The notes beneath the pieces were generated by a model. The model made no database searches and was not told where the DNA came from. It saw only the letters and a program-made list of their open reading frames with translations. Below are positions 45,594-56,726 of a DNA stretch of 64,000 bases, piece after piece (the first letter of the stretch is position 1; every line of letters begins with the position of its first letter). The translations under genes and the position numbers were made by a program. This DNA is from Davidsoniella eucalypti. Taxonomy: Eukaryota; Ascomycota; Sordariomycetes; Microascales; Ceratocystidaceae. The stretch covers positions 62,001 through 126,000 of the forward strand of contig RMBW01000052.1 of NCBI GenBank assembly GCA_004009845.1. Direction: 5' to 3'.

Positions 45594-47116
45594 ATGGGCT
45601 TCAAACAGCTTCTTCTGCTAGCCACGCTCGGCGTTACGGCCCACCAAGGCCACGATCACGCCGAGAGCCGTGTTGTCGAGGCTGAACTGCACACTCTCGA
45701 GGAGAAATGGGGCTCCGATGTACGTCAATCTCGCATCTATACTGTGCACCACTCAAAGCCGCAATGTTCGGGCTCTCTACGCCTCTGTGCTTGACTTGAA
45801 GCTCTCGTTTTGCCAAGCCAGCACTGTCATGCTAACCCAGCTGCTCTAATCTAGTGGGGGTTTGCGGGAATCCAAACCTTTGCGCATTTGCCACATGTCA
45901 AGTGCCTGGTCGAAGACAAGTACCCGTTCGACATTGGTGTGATTGGCATTCCTTTTGATACTGCTGTCAGCTATCGCCCTGGTACGTTCAATCTTCTCCT
46001 TTCAGAGTCCCCTGTACTGAGCCAACTATCCGGTTGCAGGCATTGTATGTGCATCTCTCGACTGAGTTCGAGCTTAGGCGCTTCTCTTGGCACTAACACG
46101 CCAGCGTTGCCTCCGTTTTCTCTCGTCTTTCTAGCTAGCTCGCTAACAACACCGGGCAATCAGGAACGCGTTTTGGGCCTCGCGCTATCCGCTCTGGCTC
46201 TCAACGGCAGACGCCTTTCCGCAGCTACAACCACCGTGCCGGGATTAACCCTTATGCGTCATGGGCCCGCATCGTCGACTGCGGCGACATGAACGTGACA
46301 CCGTTCGACAATGGCCTTGCCCTCAGACAAATGACCGAGGGTTTCCGTGAGCTCAACACTCGCTCGCCTGCCGCCGCCGCTGCTGTCGGCGGTGGTAAGC
46401 CCAAGCTGGTCTCTTTGGGCGGCGATCACTCCATTGCTCTCCCTGCTCTACGGGCCCTAAACAAGGCCTATGGCCGTCCTATTGCCGTGCTGCACTTCGA
46501 TGCTCACCTGGATACTTGGCATCCGGCCAAATACCCCTCGGTCTGGCTCCCCACGCCTGCCCCCGGCGAGCCGTTCCCGCAGAGCTTCTTCACCCACGGC
46601 AGCTTCTTCTGGATGGCTCACAGCGAGGGTCTCATCGCCAATGGCTCCGTCCACGGCGGCATCCGCACTCGTCTAGCCGGTGTCGACGATGCCGATTTCA
46701 GAGACGATACTGCCCAGGGATGGTACCGTATCCTAGCTGACGACATCGACGATATTGGTGTCGGCGGTGTTATCAGCTCCATCATGGAACGTCTTGGCAC
46801 CGAGACCCCCGTCTACCTATCGGTCGATATCGATATCATCGAGCCCGGTCTCGCCCCAGGCACTGGCACTCCTGAACCCGGTGGTTGGACTTCCAGAGAG
46901 TTCATCCGTATTCTGAGGGGAATCGAGGGCCTCAACGTTGTCGGTGCTGATATCGTCGAGGTCAGCCCAAGCTATGATGATGCCGGTGAAACTACTGCTT
47001 TGCTAGGCGCTCAAATCGCCTTTGAGATCATTACTAGCATGGTCAAGAAGGGCACCGACGCAGCTGCTGAGTTTGCTGCAAAGACTACAAAGGAAAAGGC
47101 TCATGAGGAGCTATAG
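45594..47116 (+). CDS. Secreted arginase/agmatinase-family ureohydrolase
   Basis: Exons 45594-45719, 45855-45981 and 46164-47116 give 401 aa. The ATG starts a signal peptide (MGFKQLLLLATLGVTA) followed by a His-rich HQGHDH. Splicing of the 182-bp second intron restores YRPGTRFGPRAIRSGS, the family's entry loop. The binuclear Mn ligands are all present: H173 (GGDHS), D197, H199 and D201 (DAHLDT), D306 and D308 (SVDIDIIEPG). Members split agmatine, guanidinobutyrate or arginine to urea plus an amine. The secretion signal suggests action outside the plasma membrane or in the secretory path, common in fungal 'agmatinase' annotations but not proven for this one. Its place beside permeases fits nitrogen scavenging. 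Confidence 0.93.
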
Positions 47117-49400
47117 ATTAGAGTCTTGTAGAAATCTAATACACGGAATTATTATGTACAGATTAGAGACTATCGACATGTTATGTTAAGCAGTTAGGGT
47201 ATGTGTCAAATTAGGGTTTATGCACATAGCCCTCTTTGATAGCACAGTGCTAGCTATTCACCCGCACTCGCATGTGGCGTCGGCCATTCCCACGCTGAAA
47301 TGCCAAAAGCAACCAACAATCGAGCCGGGCTTATCTTCCTTTTTTCTAGAACATTTGCTAGTTCCCGGCTTTCTTTTCTTTTTCTTTTTCTTTTTCTTTT
47401 TCTTTTTTTTCTTTTCTTTTTTCTTGTCGTTCTACAAAGGTAGGGTGTATATAGCAAAAGGGACAGAAAGCATGAAGATTAGACCGGGCTTGCCTATATT
47501 CTGTATACAAAATAGGCCTAGTTATGGGATATTTATCTATCTTGCCTGAAGATTGTATCTTGATTCTTCTAGTTGTCCAACAGCTCTGCTTGGCTTGGCT
47601 TGATCCGATTGATTCTCCAAACGGGATGTCATACTATCGTATCGAAGGAAACCGGGAGCTATAGCCAATTATACAGGATACAGCTAGCATCATGGCAATT
47701 AGTAACGATTAGTATAGACAATTAACATACAGATACATGTGGCTAGGCACTCAGTGACCCCATCCCCATACTTTGGGCTTTGCTATTACGGCATAGAAAC
47801 TACTTTCCGGGCCAAGCTTCCAGTGAGGGGTCTTTGGGGAAGAAACTATATGTAATAAACTTTGCTATACCGCCAACCGGAGCCAGCTTCCCCAGCTTTC
47901 GATTCTACTACATAATGATATACTATACATGTATATGCAGGTTTCATGGTCTTGTTTGTAGGACAATATTGGTCTGTCTCGTGACGAATAGCCGTTCTGT
48001 CAAAGCAAATCTCATTCTATTTGCACTGCATACTAACTGGATATTACTACATGTACGAGATACGCTTCACTTCTGTTCGTCCAGATCCGGTATTCGTTAG
48101 ATTTAGCCGTGTACATATAAATCCCACTTCTTCGTGCTAAGCGATAGCCTGACTGCTATGCTGACTATCTGAGCCGCTAGTTTTATTAGCCAAGCACCGA
48201 CGAGCCTTACCCGACTTCTGCTTACAGAATATGTATCTGCACACAATGCAATATACGAGCTACGACCCTCAAGTCGGCCTTGCTGCTCGATAACCCGGCA
48301 GTGCGAACCCGCCGGAAGTCGCTTTCGTTACAGTTGAGTTGAAGCTGCTAACAGCGGGATTTATAGCGGGCTTACAGGCCCCTAGCAGACCAAAAGGGGC
48401 ACCCATGTCATCAAGGGTTGCACTATCAACTAGGGAGAGGGGGGGGGCGTGTACATTACATAGTAGAGGGAACACAGTTGCCGTACCGGATAGAGGACAC
48501 TTGACATAGAGAGTCTACAACTAGTGTGTCTCTACTTACTTATATCTCTATAGAGGAACAGGCTAGACGCTAGTGTTGGTCGTCGGCTTGGCCAGGGCCT
48601 AGCTAAGTATAGTGGGACCGGGGCGATGTCCCGGCTTGTCCTAGGCTATGTCTGTACAAGTCCCTGTCACTGACTAATTGTACATACAGATATATATGTA
48701 CATCTTGTCGAGATCTATCTTACGAAGCGAAGATCTAGTGTAGGTAGACAAAAAGACCCTGAAATGAACCACTGGCAAATATCTGTACAAATACATCGTA
48801 GCGGTGGTCAGTGACAGATTATTTACATACTGCATTGTCTTTTGAATGAGTGCTGCAACTGATAACTATAGCTTGCTGTATATGAGAGGCCAGTGCTGAG
48901 AAAATGTACAATGCATGATAAATCCCACAGTATAGTCAAACCTGGCTAAAAAATACTGACCGGCTAACACCCCCCCATGTTCTAATCAATAGAATCTTAC
49001 TGTGGGGCATCGCACGAGTAAGACCCGGAACTGTGCTCCAATAACTCTGATAGCTCAGAATAAACAGACATACCAGCAAGGTTTATATCGTCACTGTGAC
49101 TTTGCTTGCTAGCTTCCACTATGTGCTGCACGCTTTGGTCTTCGGCTCTGTATTACCGCCTATCTCGTTGCTATCCTGTGTACTGTCCATGAACTCGTTC
49201 TGTGCCCGTTGATACCCGTGCGTAGCCGGCCATGGTTTTGGATGTCTCGTTGCCCCAAGTTACTGCCAATGAAGAAGCCATATTTGCAAACCATCTGTAT
49301 ACTGTATCGTGACCGGCTGCTTGCACCTTCGTATGATGTAAAACCGCAAGAATCATGACTATTTTGTACAATTGACATTGGCCTCCAAAACGCCCGCAAC
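47117..49400. other. Intergenic, no gene seen
   Basis: 2.3 kb without a recognisable frame. It contains a long CTTTTT-type polypyrimidine tract at about 47370-47426. A G-run (GGGGGGG) occurs near 48441. Confidence 0.45.
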
Positions 49401-51965
49401 TCAGATAGCGGGCGTTCGGCCCCAGCTGCTATCAAAGCTCTCAAACTGGAAATCGCCCTGCAAGAAGGCCGTAAGCTCAGCATCGAACAGCTCGACTGGG
49501 AACGCGTGCATGCCCTGTCCAGAACGAGGATATGCTGTTGCTGTACCACGGCCAGGGCTGTCGTGATTATCGTTGGCCTGGGTTTGATGGTAGTGGTGGT
49601 GTTCGTGACTGTGCATCTGGCCTGGATATGTATGGGCATGGGCGTATGGATAGCTGGCAGTCGCCTGTGGTTGGTGGTCTACATCCCCATTGGCACTGCC
49701 ATTCACGCCGTAAGTAGCCGGCGGGGGACCCATAGCCTGGGCTTGTTGTGGATAGTAATGGGATGATGGCTGTTGCGATTGGGCTTGGGGTCGATCACGA
49801 CCTTGGCCTGAAGCCGCCACCCAGGGGACTTTCTGGCCACTGCTGTTTTGCGAGCCGAGTGCGATCTGGCTAGCTACCGGGCCTGGTGTCCGGCTTTCCG
49901 TCCGGCTGTCTACCGGACTGGGCCCGGCTAAAGGCGTGGCTATCTGCTGCAAACCACGCTGCCACTTGCCGCTCATGGGCCAAGCCGGATATAGAACGCT
50001 AAGCACTTCTAGCGACCTCATCGCCATTGTTTCTGCGTTGTCGGCAAGATCACGACAAAGATCCGGGAAGCGCCACAGGTACGATGCAAGCGAACCACAC
50101 ATGTAGACGCAAAAGACGAGAATCTGCGGGAAGCCTTCGTCGGGTGTTCTCATGCCAAAGAAGGCATCGATTTGCTCGTGGAGCTGGCTGACGTTCTTGA
50201 ACAACTGAACTGCCATGTCAGCCCAAAACCCGGGCGGGGCATCAGGATACGATTCGCGAATGGTGGAGGACGTCGAAGCCGGAGTCTCCGCATCGGGCGC
50301 CATGCTTGGCGTTTCTGGCGGCACGTTGTGCTGTTCCGGCGGCGACGAGGTCAGAGTCGCTAGCATATCTTCGAGATAGATGCGGCGGCCGACAATGTTG
50401 CTGAGACGGATGACCATGGTAACCGCCAAGTAGGCCAAGTGGAGGTTCTCCGATTTCCATCCGCGGAGATTCCACACTGAGAAGCGGTGGCTTGTCGGCA
50501 AGGAAGCCTCCCAGCTGTCCAACTCGGCAATTGTCCGGCTGTATTCGCCGGCCGGATCCCATGGCAATGCTTTGCGGACGCTGGAGTCAGTCCTGCAGGC
50601 CCGACGGGCTACCTTGCCCCAAAGGCCGTGGACTTGTATTAGGGTAGCAAAGAGACAGCGCTCTGGAGACAGAACCAGTGCTGGGTTAGCGATGGCCGGC
50701 AGTGTTCCGGAAACAGCGGCTCGCTCAGATGGGACGATGCCGAAGGCGAAATCCTTCTCGTTACAGGGCAGCAGTGTTGAGATGTCGTCAAGGGGAAACG
50801 GCGCCGGCGTATTGTAGCCCGAGTGCAGGTTCTCCTGGCTCTGGATCATCCAGAACGTGCGCCGGGCACTTTCAGCACGCACTATCTGGTCTGCCGCAGC
50901 GTTGGCCGGCAGCGTATATGACTCTTCGCAGTGAAGCTTCAACAGCGCAGCCATGCGGACGGCGACGCCCATGTCCATAGAGCTGCGATCTTTGTCGCCG
51001 TTGCCCCATTGCGAGATGGCTAACAGAAAAAAGGCTTGTATGCGCTCTAGCGACGGATGATACATCTCTGCCGGCACCATACTGCGCGAGGCTTCGACAA
51101 AGTAGTCTGTAGCCTTGCGGGCACTACCGTATCGCGAGACGAGTTTGGGCGTGAAACGTGCCGAGATGCAGAGAATGCAGCAAAGTAAGAACGTGCTGAC
51201 CGATTCAGGCTCGCGCATCAGCCGCTCGAGGAAGATCGACTTGGGTATGAACCCCAGCTGGAAATACGACGTCACGAAGATACGACATCCCTCGACTACC
51301 TCCTTCATAGGCGGAAGAACAGCATTGATGCTGACTCCAACAGATGCCGGTGCCGACGGTGGCCGTGGAATGGAACTCTGTGCTTGCTGAGGCACTGGGG
51401 ACACGCAAGGCGCCTGCTGAGGCATTTGCTGAACTTCTGCCGTCGGCTCTTCACGTGATCCGGTCGACGTCGATGTCGATATCGGGGTGTGTGAGGTATT
51501 GCCTGTTGGGGACTGTTTCCTTAGTGATGCAGGTTCAGGCGCACAGGCAACACCGGTATCACGTGGAACGCTGATCATCGGCACGGAACCGGCATCTCCG
51601 GCGGAAACTACCGCATCGAATACCGGCGAAGTCCTTTGCTGTATCCGGCGCCGAAAGAGCCGGTCCGTGTCCCTCTCACCGCGCCGCGGAAATGCACATT
51701 CAGCAGCGGTGGCACCGCCAATCTCCCGGCAAGTATCGCATGGTGGAACAGCATGTTGGTGAAGACATTTGGACCGTAGCCGGCGGCACCGACGGCAAGC
51801 TACGGTTCCACGGCGCTTGGGCGTCTTAAGGGCCGATGTTACAGTGTTACTAGCGGCAGTCGAGGTAGACGCAAGACTTGCCGGTATTTGGGCTGGTGGT
51901 TTCTGTGCCAGATTTTGCTCTGTCGACGAGGTAGCAACGTCCGTAGAGCCAGTCTCTGAAGCCAT
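49401..51965 (-). CDS. Zn2Cys6 transcription factor with fungal-specific TF domain
   Basis: A single exon of 854 aa. The ATG at 51965 (MASETGS) is the first in the frame; codons before it are not ATG. The zinc cluster ACRRCRRLRSKC has Cys at 57, 60, 67, 76, 79 and 90, with an unusually long last loop (ten residues). A Ser/Thr/Pro/Gln-rich linker follows, then the fungal-specific TF domain at about 210-620 (ESARRTFWMIQSQENLHSGY, LAYLAVTMVIRLSNIVGRRIYL). The C-terminal 150 residues are rich in Gln, Pro and His (HSHEHHHYHQ) and end in an acidic/aromatic patch. Nuclear. It lies tandem to the homogentisate-dioxygenase-like gene and may control it; fungal hmg clusters carry such a regulator, but this one is not identified as HmgR. 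Confidence 0.92.
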   Translation of the reverse strand: MASETGSTDVATSSTEQNLAQKPPAQIPASLASTSTAASNTVTSALKTPKRRGTVACRRCRRLRSKCLHQHAVPPCDTCREIGGATAAECAFPRRGERDTDRLFRRRIQQRTSPVFDAVVSAGDAGSVPMISVPRDTGVACAPEPASLRKQSPTGNTSHTPISTSTSTGSREEPTAEVQQMPQQAPCVSPVPQQAQSSIPRPPSAPASVGVSINAVLPPMKEVVEGCRIFVTSYFQLGFIPKSIFLERLMREPESVSTFLLCCILCISARFTPKLVSRYGSARKATDYFVEASRSMVPAEMYHPSLERIQAFFLLAISQWGNGDKDRSSMDMGVAVRMAALLKLHCEESYTLPANAAADQIVRAESARRTFWMIQSQENLHSGYNTPAPFPLDDISTLLPCNEKDFAFGIVPSERAAVSGTLPAIANPALVLSPERCLFATLIQVHGLWGKVARRACRTDSSVRKALPWDPAGEYSRTIAELDSWEASLPTSHRFSVWNLRGWKSENLHLAYLAVTMVIRLSNIVGRRIYLEDMLATLTSSPPEQHNVPPETPSMAPDAETPASTSSTIRESYPDAPPGFWADMAVQLFKNVSQLHEQIDAFFGMRTPDEGFPQILVFCVYMCGSLASYLWRFPDLCRDLADNAETMAMRSLEVLSVLYPAWPMSGKWQRGLQQIATPLAGPSPVDSRTESRTPGPVASQIALGSQNSSGQKVPWVAASGQGRDRPQAQSQQPSSHYYPQQAQAMGPPPATYGVNGSANGDVDHQPQATASYPYAHAHTYPGQMHSHEHHHYHQTQANDNHDSPGRGTATAYPRSGQGMHAFPVELFDAELTAFLQGDFQFESFDSSWGRTPAI

Positions 51966-52397
51966 ACCACAACAGCATATAGGCCACGGCCTATAAAGCA
52001 CAGCTAAGAAGCCTGGCTCGCTTTATTTACTACCAAAAGAAAATAAAAAATGCACTGGATCGATGGGAATATGAAACGGTCCGGTTGGTGTAAGTCAGCT
52101 TGTGTAAACAAAACATTAAAGGCAAACAACGGGCAAAGTTTAAACAGGCAAAGTGGGAAAAAATGAAATCTCTAGCCAGAAAGTTGGCATTGAAGAAATA
52201 TAAGTGGGGGAATAACCGGCAAATGGCGGCAAACTGGTTGCAGACAAACCCTAGTAGCATCGAATAGGGTTGCTATAGTCTATCAATCTTGCCTGTCTCT
52301 GACACATCCATCCATTATATGTTCGAAACTAACACTGATACAATCTCATATTACATATTACACAATTCATGTCTAAACATATGCCCTCGAAACTATA
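51966..52397. other. Promoter of the regulator and 3' UTR of the dioxygenase gene
   Basis: No ORF recognised. Contains TTTGCCGG and GCCTGTTTA-type words that recur near other promoters in the window. Confidence 0.4.
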
Positions 52398-53884
52398 CTA
52401 TAATGAGGGCAAGCCGGCAGCCTTCAGGTCTTCATTCACCTGATCTAGATGCTCCAAAAAGTGAGCCTGGACATCGTCCCATTGGCTTTCCGGACTACGG
52501 TGCAGAAGTTTCGCGCCTTCGCCTCTTAAAGCCCACTTGGTTAAACTTAACGGTACTCCAATATGAAACATGAATGCCATTGTTGCCTCACAAACTCTTG
52601 TCGGCTTCAGCTCCATCTCGGTTGCTGCCTTCCAAGTCTCATATGTTTCTCCATGCGGCATATAAGCAGCCTCATAGCTTAGACCACCCGGAGCAAGAAC
52701 ATGGCTGCTCCCTCCATACTCACCGTATATCAAGCCCATGACCTCTGCGCTCATGTTGCGGTGATAATATGGTGGGCGGAAAGCGTTATCCGTTGAAATC
52801 CACTTGGGAGTGAAGACGAGGAAGTCAACCAAGCTTTGTCCAGGGACACGCGACGGTGCAGTAAGGACACAATATATGGTCGGGTCAGCTTGATCCTTTG
52901 CCGCGTTTGCCAAATTGACAAACTCTTCTAACGCGTACTTGTATGGCACCAAATTGCCATGCCAGGCAACAACATCGAACGGAGTGTGGTTTTGTCGGCA
53001 CTTGTAAAGACCACCTGAGAGCTTGTAGATGATGTCCCAAGTCTCAGGCTCCTTGTTCACGGTGAAACTTGCTGTTGGAAACAGGAAATCTCGTGGTAGT
53101 GCCATTCCATTAGATCCGACTGGCCCAAGCTCCGGCAGCTGGTAGTGCTGTCCGAATAATTCAAGTGTATATCCACGGGCTTCCCCTTCAGGTAGAAATA
53201 CTTGGAATCTTATTCCTGCCGGTATCACCACAAGCTCGCCTGGGCGTACCATTAAATGGCCAAGCTCGGTCCGGATATCGAGTCGGCCAAGTTGCGGAAG
53301 CAAAAGAAGATCGCCATCGGTATTGGCAAACGCACGCTGTGTCATGGATTTGTTGGCAGTGTAGATATGAATAGCCAAGCCATCCTTGAGGGCAGGATCG
53401 CCTTGACCAGCAACTGTACGCAGACCTTGGACAAAATCCCATGATTGTTCACCCTCTGGAAGCTTGAATGGATCCCAAGCCTCTTGTTCAGCATGGAACT
53501 GAACATCGGGATTAGATCTCAGAAAAGACGACTCTAGCTAAATTGGATGTCAGGGAACAGGCAGGTGAGAATATTGCATATAGGGAAAGCACTTACATCG
53601 GCGTTTAGTGAAATATCTTGAGCCAGGGAGCTATGTGCGACAGAAGGTCGGATGCGGTACATCCACACATTATAGAGCTGTGCCCTGGGAGAGATGAAAC
53701 CCGAGCCATTGAGCTGCTCGCTATACAGATCGTATTTAACTTTCTGAGGGCAGTTGAGTCCGCGCGGTAGCACGTCTGGAATGGCTTCCGAGGCAAAGCG
53801 GTTCCCAAAGCCGCTCTGATAGTGATATGGATCGTCCTTCGTCGGACGGACGCCATACGGTACAGAAGTATAAACACTAGACAT
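52398..53884 (-). CDS. Homogentisate 1,2-dioxygenase family protein
   Basis: Exons 53884-53597 and 53537-52398 (GTAAGT/TTTAG, phase 0) give 475 aa, somewhat longer than usual (about 445). The N-terminus has YQSGFGNRFASEAIPDVLP, SPRAQLYNVWMYRIRPSV. Fe(II) ligands are conserved: H355 and E361 (PPYYHRNMSAEVMGLI) and H391 (MPHGE), with the same spacing as human H335/E341/H371. PGGLSYEAAYMPHG and MAFMF complete the signature. The enzyme opens the ring of homogentisate to maleylacetoacetate in Tyr/Phe catabolism. Several usually fixed positions differ (GNR for GNE, MFHIGVPLS for MFESSLSL), so a paralog with another hydroxylated substrate is possible. Fumarylacetoacetase and maleylacetoacetate isomerase genes are not in the window. 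Confidence 0.9.
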
Positions 53885-55154
53885 CTCGAAAGTAGGACAA
53901 GCAAAAAAGCCTCCGTAGATGACAATACAATAGTATAAACAATAGCGTAAGAACGAAGAACAGAGCAACTTATAACGGGCGTTGACGAAGCTATGGCCCC
54001 ACTTTTCTAAAGATACTATCAAGCTGTACAGAATAATGTGAGGTGCAGAGTGGAGATGGACTAATTATTGAATCGATTGGCTAAATTGGTGACGGATATT
54101 ACAATTGCATGTTATGCCATGCCACGCCGAACGACATAAGAGCAAAGCCATATAGCCTTAGATATCAGATCCCTCAGATTTAGCAGAGCCGGCAGTTATC
54201 ATGAAAAATAACTCAATATAATGAGATGTATGGTTCTGACTGATGCAAAGTTAGACGAGATACAGTACTAATTAATATCAGCGTATTTGTTGACTTGCTA
54301 CCATATGAATTGCCAGAGCCAATTTGCCTGACATTTGCCGGGCGGCAAATAGCCTGGGCCTATCTTGTTGGTTGAGAAAGACCCGCTTTTATGTTGCCGT
54401 TTATGTCTAATTTACACCACATATGTACTCCAATGTGCTTTTTCATCCATAAAATAACAACAAACAACCCATAACTATACCGGCTATCTAGTGAATAGGT
54501 CATTGCTATCAATCTTTACTCATCGTCTCATCAAGCCTAGAAAGCTCAGATAATGATAATGCACCTATCAAAATATTCTACCGTCCACATTCTGTGATTA
54601 TAAATCAAGACATCATCGAAACGAGCCCCTGCCGTGCTCCCGGCGACGATAACAGCGGCTCGCCTTGCCCTATCTGGAAGAGCGTCATATTACGCTAGTC
54701 TTGCAAATGCTGAGGTGTCTTCTAGATACCTCCCCGTGATTGGATTGCCGGACTCGCTTATCTATTTATCTTGCCAGAAACAATCACTGGCCCATTGTCC
54801 TCTTGTCACTCTTCTTGGTATACATGTGGATAGAGAGCCCTGACTGTTGTGCGACTGCTTACGTCGTATTCATAGCCTACATCGATAGCGGAATGGAACT
54901 GGGTTGGCGTTGCTGATTTCTGCTCCCGGCTAATTGGACAGGCTGCTTCGTCGAGATCTTCGGGCTGGTATCAATAGCCGTTGTGATACCACCAGCCTGG
55001 CATTACATATCACATCGGCAACCTCCAACTCAACTGGGTTTATATATTTGAACATGTTGTTTTGGTACTGAGAAATTCACCGACACTACTAAAGATTCAA
55101 TCATTCAGCCAAATACTTTGCTATAAACTTCATGCTGCTGTATAGACATCTATA
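53885..55154. other. Divergent promoter region
   Basis: 1.27 kb between the dioxygenase-like gene and the P450 gene, transcribed away from each other. TTTGCCGGGCGGC lies near 54333. No ORF with an ATG and recognisable content. Confidence 0.4.
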
Positions 55155-56726
55155 ATGGGCCTGATTGTCAATCTTTTCACGGCATGTCTACCGATTGCGA
55201 AAGATAGAGGACATGCTATCCTCGTCATGCTAGTCTTCATAGCCCTTTCGGTGCTCCTAGTCTCCAAGCTGATATCGAGAAACAGCGGGACCCAGAATAA
55301 GGGCTATCTTCCTCTTCCACCCGGCCCACCTGGAGAGCCCATTCTTGGCCATCTTCGCATTATCCCCACTGACAACCCGGAGACCTTCTATCAGGCGTTA
55401 GGGAGCAAATACAACTCCGATGTTCTTTCGTTTTCGATTCTCGGGCAGTCTATCATCGTGCTGAACTCGGCACATGCTGCAACTGAGCTTCTCGAACGAC
55501 GCGGTGCCAACTATTCTGACCGGCCACGCTTCGTCCTCTTCGAAGAGATGGGATGGGGCAAAACCCTAACATTTCAAAGAGCCGGCCCTACATTCCGCCT
55601 TCATCGGCGCTTACTACAGAAGTCGTTCCAAAAGAGCGCCATCACCGCGTATCGAACGCTCCAGGAGAACGAGGCTGAAAAGTTGGTTGCTGCTCTTTCT
55701 GCAGCTCCGGAAGACTGGGAGGGGGCTCTTCGGACGTTTGCCACTGCAATCGTTCTAAGTGCCGGCTTTGGCTTGGATATGTCAGCCAAGGAAGACGCCG
55801 ATAAATGGATCAAGGTCGCCGAAGATGTGTCCTATGCTCTAGGTCATGGCGGTGCTCCAGCCGGCACCCCTGTAGACTTCTTTCCACTTCTGCGAAGTCT
55901 GCCCGCATTCTTTCATGACCGCAGCTTGAAATTTGCTCACGCGTGGCGCCATGCAATTGTGGCTATCCATGATTTGCCGTATCAGGCAGTCTGTGCTCTG
56001 GATCCGTCAGCCCGGATGCCGAGTCTTATCACGTCGTTACTCGCCACCCGTGATTCTCAGCTCGCGTCCGGGGATGTTCCAGAGTGTACTGAGGACGATA
56101 TCAAGGGCGCTGCTGGCGCTGTGTTTGCAGCGGGCCAAGATACTACATGGAGCACACTTGTTGTCTTTGTGCTAGCCATGGTTATATATCCTGATGTCCA
56201 AGCCAAAGCTCGTGGAGAGATAGATCGACTTACCGGCCGAACTCGTCCTCCCAGCTTCTCCGACCGCGGCAATCTACCATATATCGATGCGCTAGTTCAG
56301 GAGACACTCCGATGGATACCCGTCTCACCGGTCGGTGTCCCCCATCGCTCCATAGCCGAAGACTCTTATGCTGGCTATCGCATCCCAGCCGGCTCACTGG
56401 TGTATGCTAATGCCCGAGCAATGACTCACGATCCCGCAGTTTACTCCGATCCAAATACGTTCGACCCAGACAGATATGAGCGTGGTGAGCCAACGCCCGT
56501 AGGCCAGTTTGGTTTTGGACGTCGCATATGCGTCGGTAAGCATCTCGCCGAAGCAAGTGTCTGGATTGTTATCGCGAATATTCTCAGTACATTCGAAATT
56601 CGGCGTGCACTAGATAAAGCTGGAAACGAAATTGTTCCGGCTGTTGAAGTTACGAATGGACTTACTAGTCATCCAACGCATTTCAAGTGTGTTTTCCACC
56701 CTAGAAACCATGAGAGCACTGTATAA
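55155..56726 (+). CDS. Cytochrome P450 monooxygenase
   Basis: One exon, 523 aa. An N-terminal hydrophobic anchor (about 20-42, HAILVMLVFIALSVLLVSKL) and the hinge LPLPPGPPGEPILGHL place it on the ER membrane. Catalytic signatures: I-helix AGQDTT (326-331), ExxR ETLR (383-386), FDPDRY, and the heme loop FGFGRRICVGK with the thiolate C459. The proline hinge and overall pattern resemble the OrdA-like P450s of fungal secondary or xenobiotic metabolism rather than the phenylacetate hydroxylases (CYP504); this is a judgement by eye. It is intronless, unlike its neighbours, and divergent from the ring-cleaving dioxygenase gene, so a joint role in aromatic breakdown is possible. Confidence 0.93.
   Translation: MGLIVNLFTACLPIAKDRGHAILVMLVFIALSVLLVSKLISRNSGTQNKGYLPLPPGPPGEPILGHLRIIPTDNPETFYQALGSKYNSDVLSFSILGQSIIVLNSAHAATELLERRGANYSDRPRFVLFEEMGWGKTLTFQRAGPTFRLHRRLLQKSFQKSAITAYRTLQENEAEKLVAALSAAPEDWEGALRTFATAIVLSAGFGLDMSAKEDADKWIKVAEDVSYALGHGGAPAGTPVDFFPLLRSLPAFFHDRSLKFAHAWRHAIVAIHDLPYQAVCALDPSARMPSLITSLLATRDSQLASGDVPECTEDDIKGAAGAVFAAGQDTTWSTLVVFVLAMVIYPDVQAKARGEIDRLTGRTRPPSFSDRGNLPYIDALVQETLRWIPVSPVGVPHRSIAEDSYAGYRIPAGSLVYANARAMTHDPAVYSDPNTFDPDRYERGEPTPVGQFGFGRRICVGKHLAEASVWIVIANILSTFEIRRALDKAGNEIVPAVEVTNGLTSHPTHFKCVFHPRNHESTV

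Noticed and set aside
46022..46163. A micro-exon (GCATTG) between agmatinase exons 2 and 3
   Set aside because: It gives the wrong phase; one 182-bp intron directly restores YRPGTRFGPRAIR.
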